Below, piece by piece: positions 32,726 to 41,664 of a stretch of DNA of 44,084 bases. The notes under the pieces are model-generated. The model was not told the DNA's origin, did no database searches, and saw nothing but the letters and a program-made list of their open reading frames with translations. The position numbers and the translations under genes were made by a program. The stretch comes from Cyanobacteria bacterium UBA4641 (GTDB taxonomy: Bacteria > Cyanobacteriota > Vampirovibrionia > Gastranaerophilales > Gastranaerophilaceae), in the NCBI GenBank assembly GCA_002405805.1, contig DHMN01000062.1, forward strand, positions 12,726 through 56,809, given 5' to 3'. The stretch's first letter is position 1. Each line of letters starts with the position of its first letter.

Positions 32726-33535
32726 TTACTCTACAACCGCAACGCCTGATTCTGTTGTCGTAAGCCCATTTTTCACCCAATAATCATCTTCTTGTTCAAA
32801 AGGTACATCTAATGAAAAATAAGTAGACCCAGAGCCTGTCATAATTGATGTCGGATATTTCGCTTTGATGTGCTGAAGTTCAGGATAATCATTGATTACT
32901 GCCCATTCTAAATCATTTATAAAATCTGCACGAGAGTCAATATCAATACTATTTTCGATTTTTTTAGAAAATTTTGTATAAGCCTCTTTTGCAGAAATTC
33001 CAAGTTTAATTGGCTTAATTAAATTCACTGTTTGTCTTTTGTATTCAGCATCACTCAAAACTTCTCCGCGTCCGTGAGTTTGCATACATCCGCCTTTTAG
33101 ACAGAAATTCAAATCTGAACCTAATTGAGCACAAAGCGTGTGGAGTTCTTCGTTAGATAAAATATCTCCAAAAATTTTGTTTAATCCGAAGAATGTGCCT
33201 GCTCCGTTTGTACTTCCGCCTGCCAAACCTGCTGATACAGGGATACTTTTATCTATATAAATTGAGATGCGTTGAGGCTCTTTTACACAAGTTTTTAAGA
33301 ATAAATCAACTGCTTTATAGACAATATTTTTTTCGTTGTACGGAATTTCTGTGCTGTTGCCGCTCAAAATAATTTCTGTTTTGTCGGCTTTTTCTACAGT
33401 GATAGTCAGATAATCATACAAACTTATTGTTTGCATAACGCTTTCAATATTGTGAAATCCGTCAGGGCGTTTATTTACAACTTTCAAATCTAAATTTATT
33501 TTAGCAGGACATTGGATTTTTATAGATTTTTTCAA
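32726..33535 (-). CDS. ispE: 4-diphosphocytidyl-2-C-methyl-D-erythritol kinase
   Basis: 269 aa, a GHMP kinase of the MEP isoprenoid pathway. It starts at TTG 33535, directly after the rsmA stop codon, with GGGAG inside the rsmA end, so translation is coupled. Motifs are PAKINLDLKVVNKRPDGFH, the ATP loop PVSAGLAGGSTNGAGTF (GLAGGS), LGSDLNFCLKGG and the late TGSGSTYFSLD. The pairing rsmA-ispE is common in bacteria. Confidence 0.97.
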   Translation of the reverse strand: MKKSIKIQCPAKINLDLKVVNKRPDGFHNIESVMQTISLYDYLTITVEKADKTEIILSGNSTEIPYNEKNIVYKAVDLFLKTCVKEPQRISIYIDKSIPVSAGLAGGSTNGAGTFFGLNKIFGDILSNEELHTLCAQLGSDLNFCLKGGCMQTHGRGEVLSDAEYKRQTVNLIKPIKLGISAKEAYTKFSKKIENSIDIDSRADFINDLEWAVINDYPELQHIKAKYPTSIMTGSGSTYFSLDVPFEQEDDYWVKNGLTTTESGVAVVE

Positions 33536-34384
33536 TTATTCTCCCTCCGATGCCAAAAGTGCCTCTGACAATTTGCCAAAAGTTTCAATCGAAAGTTTTT
33601 CTCCTCTGGTGTTTTCGTCAACACCAATGGTTTCAAGTGCTTTTACTACATTTTCACGCAAAAATCCGCCATTAAGTAAACAATTTTTGATATTTTTTCT
33701 TCTTTGAGCAAATCCTGCTTTTACAGTTCTTCTAAAATAAGAATAATCAGAAAGTTTGATTTTAGGCTCTTTGCGCACATCCAGTTTTACAAGTGCTGAA
33801 TTAACTTTTGGTGCAGGATAAAAACATTTTCTACCAACAAGACGCAAGATTTCAACATCTGCCCAAAATTGAGATAAAATTGATAACAAACCGTATTGCT
33901 TGTTTGGAGAATTTTCATCTGCAACCATACGCCTTGCAACTTCTTCTTGAACCATCAAAATAATATCTTTAATTTTGTTGCGGTTTTTGTTATCTAAATC
34001 ATCAACTTCCCCTAGCAAATGAGCAATAATCGGACTTGTAATATAATACGGAATATTTGCAACAACTTTAAATTCACCATCTGTTAGTTTTGACAGGTCT
34101 GTTTTAAGAATGTCATTATGGATGATTTCTAAATTTGGAGCATTTAGTTTTTCGAGTTCTTTTATTGCTTCTTCATCCAGCTCAATCGCTATGACTTTTT
34201 TTGCATATTTTACAAGCTGTTCTGTTACAAATCCAACCCCAGGACCAATTTCGATAATTGTATCTTCAGGAGAAATATTTGCATATTCAATAATATCTTG
34301 GATAACTTCGCCATCTACCAAAAAATTTTGTCCAAGGCGTTTTTTTGTTCTAAAAAATTTTGCGCGTTCAAAGTAATTCATCAT
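33536..34384 (-). CDS. rsmA: 16S rRNA dimethyladenosine transferase RsmA (KsgA)
   Basis: About 282 aa from ATG 34384 (MMNYFERAK); a GTG at 34405 is an upstream alternative. It dimethylates two adjacent adenines in helix 45 of 16S rRNA. SAM site: RLGQNFLVDGEVIQDI, IEIGPGVGFVTEQL, AIELDEEA. Catalytic motif IV: VANIPYYITSPI. The C-terminal helical domain is intact. The TGATAAGAT sequence (extended -10 type) ends 7 nt before the ATG and no Shine-Dalgarno site is present, so this mRNA may be leaderless. Confidence 0.97.
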   Translation of the reverse strand: MMNYFERAKFFRTKKRLGQNFLVDGEVIQDIIEYANISPEDTIIEIGPGVGFVTEQLVKYAKKVIAIELDEEAIKELEKLNAPNLEIIHNDILKTDLSKLTDGEFKVVANIPYYITSPIIAHLLGEVDDLDNKNRNKIKDIILMVQEEVARRMVADENSPNKQYGLLSILSQFWADVEILRLVGRKCFYPAPKVNSALVKLDVRKEPKIKLSDYSYFRRTVKAGFAQRRKNIKNCLLNGGFLRENVVKALETIGVDENTRGEKLSIETFGKLSEALLASEGE

Positions 34385-34520
34385 AGGTTTTATCTTATCA
34401 CACACACGATTTGGGGTAAATATATATAATTTTCAAAATCTATCCTGTCGGCTAAATGTTTACAATGTATTATTTGATATTTTAGATAATGTTATAATTA
34501 TTATCGAAAAGGGGATGGGC

Positions 34521-35846
34521 ATGCTTAATTTAAAACAAAGATTAGCGAAAGACGAGATTTTAAAACTATATACAAAAGGTTATAAACGACCTGAAGATTT
34601 TACTATAGGGTTGGAATACGAAAGATTGCCTATCTCAAACTGTTCATTCAATACTGTGGATTATTGGAGTGAATTAGGCATAAAAAACTTTTTGGAAAAC
34701 TTTGCCAAAGAAGAAACTTGGGACTATATAACAGATAATAAAAATATTATCGGACTGAAACATAAACACGATACAATTACTTTAGAACCGGGGTGTCAGG
34801 TAGAAATCAGCGCAAAACCTGAGCGTACAATTTTTGAACTCAAAAAGAAAATTGATAACCTGAATGCTTTGATTGAACCGATTGCAAAAAGAATGAATTT
34901 TACTTTGCTTAATTATGGAGTATCTCCGCTTAATACTTATAAATCAATAAATTTGATACCAAAAGGCAGATATAAAATTATGGCAAAGTATTTGTGGGGA
35001 ATTTTGGCAGATGTGATGATGCGCGAAACTGCCGGTATTCAGTGTTGCATAGATTTTAAATCAGAAGAAGATGCAATGCGAAAATTCAAACTCGCAAATA
35101 AACTTTCTCCGTTTATGACTGCTATGTTTGCAAATTCGCCAATCAGAGGCGGTGTTGATACAGGCTATAAATCTTTTCGAGCACTTGCTTGGCTTAATAC
35201 GGATAACGACAGATGCGGTTTTGCAGGCAAAATCAGTGAAGAATTTTCATTTGAAGATTATATTGACTGTGTATTAAAATCTCCAATGATATTTATTCAG
35301 CGCAATGCCCTTAATTTTGACGTAAATGGCGATATCACATTTGAAGAATTTATGCATAATGGTTTTGAAGGTGCTCAGGCAACTTTAGAAGACTATGAAC
35401 TCCACTCCAACTTGTATTTCCCTGATGTCAGATTGCGTAATTTTATAGAAATCAGAAACCAAGATTGTGTCGGTGGAGATTTGAAATATGCGATTTTAGC
35501 TATTTATAAGGGGATTTTATATAGCAACAGTGCAATGGCAGAATGTGAAGAACTATTTAAACATTTGCAATACAAGGATTTTTCGGAATTGCGATACAAT
35601 GTTCCGCGTAACGCATTGCAATCTTGTGTCAAAAAAGGCAAAGTCCTAGATTATGCAAAAGAAATAATCAAAATTGCTGAAAAATCGCTCAAAGATGAGC
35701 AAACAGGCGAAGAGTTATTCCTTGAGTCAATAAAAGAATACACAATGCGCGGACTTACTCCTGCAGATGTCATTGTAAAAAACTGGCATGGCGGATGGAA
35801 TAAAAATTTGGGAAATTTGATAAAATATTTGTCCAAATTTAATTAG
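34521..35846 (+). CDS. gshA: Glutamate-cysteine ligase, plant/GCS2 type
   Basis: About 441 aa; the start at 34521 (MLNLKQ) has AAGGGG 6 nt upstream, and ATG 34515 is the alternative. It makes gamma-glutamylcysteine from Glu and Cys with ATP. Key segments are TIGLEYERLPI (Glu metal ligands), LEPGCQVEISAKPERTI, YGVSPLNTYKSINLIPKGRYKIM, the MRETAGIQCCIDF motif, FANSPIRGG and LRNFIEIRNQDC. This matches the GCS2/GshA type of plants and alpha-proteobacteria and related EgtA-like enzymes. gshB is not in the window. It overlaps the convergent CDF gene by 8 bp. Confidence 0.88.
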   Translation: MLNLKQRLAKDEILKLYTKGYKRPEDFTIGLEYERLPISNCSFNTVDYWSELGIKNFLENFAKEETWDYITDNKNIIGLKHKHDTITLEPGCQVEISAKPERTIFELKKKIDNLNALIEPIAKRMNFTLLNYGVSPLNTYKSINLIPKGRYKIMAKYLWGILADVMMRETAGIQCCIDFKSEEDAMRKFKLANKLSPFMTAMFANSPIRGGVDTGYKSFRALAWLNTDNDRCGFAGKISEEFSFEDYIDCVLKSPMIFIQRNALNFDVNGDITFEEFMHNGFEGAQATLEDYELHSNLYFPDVRLRNFIEIRNQDCVGGDLKYAILAIYKGILYSNSAMAECEELFKHLQYKDFSELRYNVPRNALQSCVKKGKVLDYAKEIIKIAEKSLKDEQTGEELFLESIKEYTMRGLTPADVIVKNWHGGWNKNLGNLIKYLSKFN

Positions 35847-36729
35847 TTGCAGCTTTTATACATTCAGGCTCTAAGTGAATACTTGCAGAAATGTCGCCAA
35901 ATTTTGATGCCATATCAACTTCAATCAGGTCACAAATTTTGTGACAATCGTAGATTGACATATCGTTTGGAAATATCAAAGTTAATTCGACATTTTTGTG
36001 AGGTCCGAGTCGGCGTGCCCTTAGATTTTTGTAGTCAATAATTCCTTTTGATTTATAAGAATTTAAAAAATCTCTAAGTTCATTTAGGTCTTTTTCAGGT
36101 AGTGAGCAATCCAATAGGTCTTTCATTGAATTTTTAGAAACAGTAAAGCCTGCTTTCAAAATCACAAGAGCCACAACGATAGCTACAATTGAATCCAAGA
36201 TATAAATGCCTGTCAATTTGATAATCAATAACCCTGCAAAAACACCCAATGATGATAATACATCGGTTCTCAGGTGTTCCGCATCCGCGTATAATGAAAC
36301 CGAGTCAGATTTTTTTGCTACGCGAAATAAAACTGAACTAACAATAATGTTCATCACAACAGCAAGTCCCATAACAAACATGCCTGCTGTTGTGTCCATT
36401 TGTTCAGGCATTGGAGTCAGCATTTTTTTGACTGCCTCAAAGATAATAAATAGGGCTGCAAAGATAATCAAACCGCCTTCAATAAATCCTGACATATCTT
36501 CGTATTTGCCATGCCCAAATGGGTGAGTTTTGTCGGCAGGTTCAGCAGATTTAATCACTGCAAAAAATGTTAAAACAGATGCCAAAAAATCGCTCAGAGA
36601 GTGGATAGCCTCTGATATAATACTTATACTGCCGGAAATTATACCAACAATAAATTTAAACACAATAATCACAGAATTTGAAATGATTGATAATGCTGCA
36701 GCATATTTTTTTTGTTTTGCGATATCCAT
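35839..36729 (-). CDS. Cation diffusion facilitator (CDF) metal exporter
   Basis: 296 aa, a normal length. It is an inner-membrane antiporter exporting Zn2+, Fe2+, Mn2+ or similar. Six helices are apparent, with the metal site in SEAIHSLSDFLASVLT (H-x-x-x-D on TM2) and ADAEHLRTDVLSSLGVF (H-x-x-x-D on TM5). The signature THPFGHGKYEDMSGFIEG is present. The C-terminal cytosolic dimerisation domain ends in ISASIHLEPE. The metal cannot be assigned. The neighbouring gshA suggests metal or thiol stress but may be coincidence. Confidence 0.95.
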   Translation of the reverse strand: MDIAKQKKYAAALSIISNSVIIVFKFIVGIISGSISIISEAIHSLSDFLASVLTFFAVIKSAEPADKTHPFGHGKYEDMSGFIEGGLIIFAALFIIFEAVKKMLTPMPEQMDTTAGMFVMGLAVVMNIIVSSVLFRVAKKSDSVSLYADAEHLRTDVLSSLGVFAGLLIIKLTGIYILDSIVAIVVALVILKAGFTVSKNSMKDLLDCSLPEKDLNELRDFLNSYKSKGIIDYKNLRARRLGPHKNVELTLIFPNDMSIYDCHKICDLIEVDMASKFGDISASIHLEPECIKAATN

Positions 36730-36793
36730 AATGGCACCCCTTGTTCTTCATTTTATTATAGTACCTTTTTTAGAAAAAGCAATCTAACAAGAC

Positions 36794-36822
36794 TTGTATC
36801 AATCTTCAAAAAAAGTTATAAT
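36794..36822 (+). promoter_or_regulatory. Promoter upstream of the secreted hypothetical gene
   Basis: TTGTAT (36794-36799), a 17-bp spacer, TATAAT (36817-36822). Transcription would start near 36829, giving a leader of about 31 nt containing an AAGGAT ribosome site before ATG 36860. It lies in the gap divergent to the CDF gene. Confidence 0.5.
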
Positions 36823-36859
36823 AGAATATAGGCTAAAATTTTTATAAGGATAGAAACAG

Positions 36860-37300
36860 ATGAAAAAGTTTTTGATAATTTCGTTATTGCTTATAGGTTT
36901 TGGTGGAATTGGTGTTTCTGCCATGAAAAAGACCTATTCGGCTCAATATGCACATAGACTTGAGGTTTGTGGAGCATTTAGCGAAAATTATTCAACAACT
37001 ATGTCATCAAATCAAGAACATTACACCGTACATTTGACAACTACAGAATCTGTTCTTGGTATTCGCGGTGGAAAATGTGCGACAAAATCAGAAGTCTATT
37101 GCCAAGAGGCAGGTCAAGTTGTTCTAAAAGTCGAATGTGCCTTTACTCAAGAACAACGTGTAGAATTGGCAAAACTAATGGCATCTGCAACTACAGACTC
37201 AGGTGCTGCAAACAGATTGCAAAACAAAATGAACAATTATGTTCACAATCGTCCTGATGTTTGCAAGGTTACAAAATACATATCAGATGATGAGGATTAA
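36860..37300 (+). CDS. Secreted hypothetical protein with cysteines
   Basis: 146 aa. A signal peptide (MKKFLIISLLLIGFGGIGVSA, cleavage likely after A21) is followed by about 125 residues with five to six Cys (LEVCGAF, GGKCATKSEVYCQEAG, VECAF, DVCKVTKY), consistent with disulfides outside the cytoplasm. The sequence GIRGGKCATKSEVYC is the most distinctive part. No known family was recognised. It overlaps the convergent dnaB by 4 bp. Confidence 0.72.
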   Translation: MKKFLIISLLLIGFGGIGVSAMKKTYSAQYAHRLEVCGAFSENYSTTMSSNQEHYTVHLTTTESVLGIRGGKCATKSEVYCQEAGQVVLKVECAFTQEQRVELAKLMASATTDSGAANRLQNKMNNYVHNRPDVCKVTKYISDDED

Positions 37301-38688
37301 AATGCATCAAAAGCTTGGTCAATTGGGTTTTTGAATTTTGTAATATTTCCTTGGAATAGAAGTTTAACTGTTCCGACAGGACCGTTTCTGTGTTTTGCGA
37401 TAATAATTTCAGACAAACCTTTAGATGATGCCTTTACGTTTTCTTCTTCTTCAGTTTCGCCTTTGTTATAGTAATCTTCACGATAGATAAAGATTACTAT
37501 ATCGGCATCTTGTTCAATTGAACCTGATTCACGCAAGTCTGAAAGCATCGGACGTTTGTCGTTACGACCTTCTACCGCACGAGATAACTGAGATAATGTG
37601 ATAATCGGAACATCAAGTTCTTTTGCCAAAATTTTCAAACCTCTTGATATTGCAGAAATTTGTTGCAAACGGTCATCTTTTCCGCCGCCTTCCATCAATT
37701 GCAAATAGTCAATTACAATCAAGCCCAAATCTTTTTGCTGAGTTTTTAATCTACGACATTTTGTACGAATATCTGTTAATGTACATCCGCTTGTATCATC
37801 AATATAGATTGGAGCTTGGCTAAAATCGTTCATAGCCATTGCAAGTTTTTCCAAATCTTGTTGGAGCATATTACCTGTTTTTAATCTTTGAGCATCAACT
37901 TCGGCATAAGAACACAACATTCTCTGTACAAGCTGAGAGGCTGACATTTCAAGAGAGAATATACAAACAGGAACATTTTCTTTGATTGCAACGTTTTGCG
38001 CAATGTTTAGTGCAAATGCGGTTTTTCCCATCGCAGGACGAGCTGCAAGGATAATCAAATCTGACTTGTGTAAACCGCTCATCATAGTATCAAGCTCTGT
38101 AAAATCTGTTCTCAAACCTGAAAGTTCATCTTTGTGGTTATAACGGTACTCAATGCTGTCCCAAGTATCAAGCACCAAATCTTTTACGTGTTTAAGGTCT
38201 GCTGTAGCTTTGCTTGAACCGATATCAAAAATCAATTTTTCAGCCTGCTCTAAAGACCTGTCACTAGGTTCTAAATCATACCCTTTACTTACAATTTCAG
38301 AACCTGCATTGATTAAGGCTCTTTTAACTGCTTTTTCTTGGATGATTTTTGCAAAATACGCTATGTTGGCAGTAGTAATCGTATTTTCTACCAAATCGTT
38401 GATATATGCTCTACCACCGACAGTTTCAAGTTTGCCGTTGTAATTTAATACATCTGAAACAGAAACAATATCTATCGGGTCATTGTTATTAAACAGTTGC
38501 AACATCGCCTCATAAATATGTCTGTGCGCAGGTTTGTAAAAACTTGCAGGAGTCAGAGTATCAGAAATTTTAGCTAAAGTTTCAGGATTAACTAAAATTG
38601 CACCAAGTACGGCTTCTTCAGCCTCTATATTTTGTGGAATTAAACTTTCGTCTACTTTTTTTCTTGTATCTTTTGAAATTGCCGGCAT
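37297..38688 (-). CDS. dnaB: Replicative DNA helicase DnaB
   Basis: 463 aa, full length. It is the hexameric fork helicase. The N-terminal primase-interacting domain is IPQNIEAEEAVLGAILVNPE. The RecA-like core has Walker A AARPAMGKTAFAL, Walker B LIVIDYLQLM, arginine-finger region LSQLSRAVEGRNDKRP, LSDLRESGSIEQDADIV and the terminal AKHRNGPVGTVKLLF. GAGGTG precedes the ATG. No intein or insertion is present. It is the host gene type; phage-like features are elsewhere. Confidence 0.98.
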   Translation of the reverse strand: MPAISKDTRKKVDESLIPQNIEAEEAVLGAILVNPETLAKISDTLTPASFYKPAHRHIYEAMLQLFNNNDPIDIVSVSDVLNYNGKLETVGGRAYINDLVENTITTANIAYFAKIIQEKAVKRALINAGSEIVSKGYDLEPSDRSLEQAEKLIFDIGSSKATADLKHVKDLVLDTWDSIEYRYNHKDELSGLRTDFTELDTMMSGLHKSDLIILAARPAMGKTAFALNIAQNVAIKENVPVCIFSLEMSASQLVQRMLCSYAEVDAQRLKTGNMLQQDLEKLAMAMNDFSQAPIYIDDTSGCTLTDIRTKCRRLKTQQKDLGLIVIDYLQLMEGGGKDDRLQQISAISRGLKILAKELDVPIITLSQLSRAVEGRNDKRPMLSDLRESGSIEQDADIVIFIYREDYYNKGETEEEENVKASSKGLSEIIIAKHRNGPVGTVKLLFQGNITKFKNPIDQAFDAF

Positions 38689-38797
38689 GATTTTTCACCT
38701 CTTATTTAAAGATACTACATAAACAATGCCAATGCACATGAAATTTTAGTTGATGTTAAAAAGATTTAAGTAAATTTTATTGAAGAAATTTTCCCAT

Positions 38798-38836
38798 AAA
38801 AAAACAGATGCCGATTATTTCGACACCTGTTTTTTA
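38798..38836 (-). terminator. Terminator of the symporter-ileS operon
   Basis: AAAAAACAGATGCCG and CGACACCTGTTTTTT (38821-38835) form a 15-bp stem with a 7-nt loop. Two positions are G-U pairs only in the minus-strand RNA and C-A mismatches in the plus-strand RNA, so it is built for the minus transcript. It starts about 15 nt after the ileS stop. Confidence 0.8.
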
Positions 38837-38851
38837 TAAAATATTTGGTTA

Positions 38852-41662
38852 TTATTTAATAGCATCCGCACAATCAGGACAAATACCATCTTCATTTAAT
38901 TCACGGTATTTCCAACATCTTGTACATTTTTCGCCTTTAGCTTTTGTAACCCAAACAGTGTAACCTTCTTCCGTGTATTCATTTAATACATCAGAAGGAG
39001 CATCTGTTGCTAACGTTGCTTGAGATACGATATAAATATCAGCCAAGTCCTTGGCATTAGCCTTTAATACTGCATCATCAGCAGCTTTTACATATACTGC
39101 AACTTCTAATGAACTGCCGACTTTTTTGTCAGCTCTTAATGGTTCAATTGCACGAGAAACAACTTCACGAGATTTCAAAATCTTAGTGAAATCTTCTTCT
39201 AATTGCGCATTGTTCCATTTTTCATTAACTACAGGCCAATCTGATAATAAAATACTGATTAAACCGCCTCTTTGAACTTCAGGAATATTTTGCCAAATAT
39301 CTTCAGCTTGGTGAGGCATAACAGGAGCTAGGATTCTAACCAATGCCATCAAGTTTTCAAATAGAACTGTTTGACAAGCTCTACGAGAAAGTGATTTTTT
39401 ACCTGCTGTATACAATCTGTCTTTTACAATATCAAGATAGAATGAACTCAAATCAACTGCGGCAAAGTTTTGTAAGCATTGGAAATATTTGTAAAATTCG
39501 TAATTTTCAAAAGCTTCTGTTACTTCTGCAATCAGTTTATTCAATTTGTGTAGTGCAAATTTATCAATATTTTTAAGTTCATCATATTGAACGTAATCTT
39601 TCGCTGGGTCAAAATCAAACAAGTTACCAATTAAAAATCTTGCAGTATTTCTTGTTTTTTTGAAGATTTCTGTCAATTGACCAACGATGTTGTTACCGAT
39701 TTTGATATCGTTTCTATAATCAACTGATGCTGCCCAAAGTCTCAAAATATCAGCACCATAGTTTTTGATAATATCATCAGGTCTGATGTAGTTGCCTAGA
39801 GATTTAGACATCTTACGTCCGTCTTCTCCAAATACAAATCCGTGAGTAAGAACTTGTTTATAAGGGGCTTTCCCTTGAGTTGCAACAGATGTTAATAGTG
39901 AAGATTGGAACCAACCTCTATGTTGGTCAGAACCTTCCAAATACATATCAACAGGAGTGTGACCCAATTCGTCAGCTCTTTTTTCTACAACTGCTCTCCA
40001 AGATACACCTGAATCAAACCAAACATCCATGATGTCTTTTTCTTTTCTAAAGTGAGTTTTTCCGCATTTAGGACATACAAAGCCTTGTGGTAGAAGTTCT
40101 TCTGCTGAATATTTTACCCAAGCATCTGAGCTTTCTATTTCAAATAATTTTGCTACATTTTCAATTGTTTCGTCTGTGCAAATTACTTCACCACAGTCTT
40201 CACAATAGAAAATAGGGATAGGAACACCCCAAGCACGTTGTCTTGAAATACACCAATCTGTACGGCTCTCAACCATGTTTCCGATACGGTTTTCACCGCT
40301 TGCAGGAATCCATTTTACATTATGAACAGCCTCAAGTGCCTTATCTCTGAATTTGTCAACTTTTACAAACCATTGCGGAGTTGCTCTGTAGATTACAGGC
40401 TTTTTACATCTCCAGCAGTGTGGATAACTGTGTTGAATGTCTTGTTGTTTTAGCAATGCGCCACAATTTTGCAACATTTCAATAACCATTGAATTACCTT
40501 TGTAATAAGGTATTCCAACAAGTTCAGAAATTCCTACAGAATCAGTCCATATACCTTGTCCGTCAAGTGGAGAAAATACTTCAATTCCATATTTACATCC
40601 GACTTCATAGTCTTCTAAACCGTGTCCAGGAGCTGTGTGAACAGAACCTGTACCTGCATCAAGTGTTACGTGTTCACCCAAAATAATAGGTGATTTTCTA
40701 TCAACAAGCGGATGTTTAGTATTTAATAATTCTAAATCTTGACCTACGCAAGAACCCAGAACCTTGATGTCAGATTCTTCCCATTCAACATCATTTAAGA
40801 ATGAGCCAAGCAATTCTTGAGCTACAACATAAACATCACCTTTGTATTCAAAGAATGTATATTCAAATCTTGGGTGCATTGAAATTGCCATATTTGATGG
40901 AATTGTCCAAGGAGTTGTTGTCCAAATAATTGCATAAACAGGTTTTGTGTTTCCTGCTAAAATTTTATTGTTGATTTTTTCTGTAGATTCATCATCAAAC
41001 TTAAATCTTACATAAATTGATGTTGATGTGTGGTCAGCGTATTCAACTTCAGCCTCTGCTAAAGCTGTTTCGCAAGCAGCACACCAATATACTGGTTTTA
41101 AGCCTTTTTCGATATAACCTTTTTTATACATTTCGCCAAATACGCGCACTTGCTCTGCCTCGTATTCAGGATTGATTGTCAAATAAGGTTTTTCCCAGTT
41201 GCCAAGCACACCCAAACGTTTAAATTCGCTTTCTTGACCTTTTAGGTTTTTGTGAGCAAATTCACGGCATTTTGCACGAAGTTCAGCCTCTGTAATTGAG
41301 TGACGTCCGCCTTTGATATTTTTAACTACAGCATTTTCAATAGGCAAACCGTGTCCGTCATACCCCGGAACATAAGGGGCATAAAAGCCTCTTTGAGATT
41401 TATATTTGATTAAAATATCTTTCAAAATTTTATTTAATGCAGTACCGACGTGAATTTTTTCAGAACTCAAATATGGAGGTCCGTCATGCAAAACAAAAGA
41501 ATTTGCTTTGTCGCGTTCTGCTGTCATTTTTTCGTAAATATGATTTTCTTCCCAAAATTTTTGGATTTCTAACTCTCTAACTGTGGCATTTGCTCTCATT
41601 GCTAATGTTGTTTGAGGCAAATTAAGAGTATTTTTGTACTCGGATTTAGTGTTTTCTGCCAT
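38852..41662 (-). CDS. ileS: Isoleucyl-tRNA synthetase with altered HIGH motif
   Basis: 936 aa, bacterial-type length. It charges tRNA-Ile and edits Val-tRNA. The adenylation site shows DGPPYLSSEKIHVGTALNKI: the class I HIGH signature is H71-V-G-T74, lacking the second His. KMSKS is intact (GRKMSKSLGNYI). The editing domain (TTTPWTIPSNMAI, GTGSVHTAPGHGLEDY) and anticodon-binding region WFDSGVSW are present. A C-terminal zinc finger GEKCTRCWKYR..ICPDCADAIK is intact. GAGGG precedes the ATG, 2 nt after the symporter stop. Confidence 0.97.
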   Translation of the reverse strand: MAENTKSEYKNTLNLPQTTLAMRANATVRELEIQKFWEENHIYEKMTAERDKANSFVLHDGPPYLSSEKIHVGTALNKILKDILIKYKSQRGFYAPYVPGYDGHGLPIENAVVKNIKGGRHSITEAELRAKCREFAHKNLKGQESEFKRLGVLGNWEKPYLTINPEYEAEQVRVFGEMYKKGYIEKGLKPVYWCAACETALAEAEVEYADHTSTSIYVRFKFDDESTEKINNKILAGNTKPVYAIIWTTTPWTIPSNMAISMHPRFEYTFFEYKGDVYVVAQELLGSFLNDVEWEESDIKVLGSCVGQDLELLNTKHPLVDRKSPIILGEHVTLDAGTGSVHTAPGHGLEDYEVGCKYGIEVFSPLDGQGIWTDSVGISELVGIPYYKGNSMVIEMLQNCGALLKQQDIQHSYPHCWRCKKPVIYRATPQWFVKVDKFRDKALEAVHNVKWIPASGENRIGNMVESRTDWCISRQRAWGVPIPIFYCEDCGEVICTDETIENVAKLFEIESSDAWVKYSAEELLPQGFVCPKCGKTHFRKEKDIMDVWFDSGVSWRAVVEKRADELGHTPVDMYLEGSDQHRGWFQSSLLTSVATQGKAPYKQVLTHGFVFGEDGRKMSKSLGNYIRPDDIIKNYGADILRLWAASVDYRNDIKIGNNIVGQLTEIFKKTRNTARFLIGNLFDFDPAKDYVQYDELKNIDKFALHKLNKLIAEVTEAFENYEFYKYFQCLQNFAAVDLSSFYLDIVKDRLYTAGKKSLSRRACQTVLFENLMALVRILAPVMPHQAEDIWQNIPEVQRGGLISILLSDWPVVNEKWNNAQLEEDFTKILKSREVVSRAIEPLRADKKVGSSLEVAVYVKAADDAVLKANAKDLADIYIVSQATLATDAPSDVLNEYTEEGYTVWVTKAKGEKCTRCWKYRELNEDGICPDCADAIK

Positions 41663-41664
41663 AT

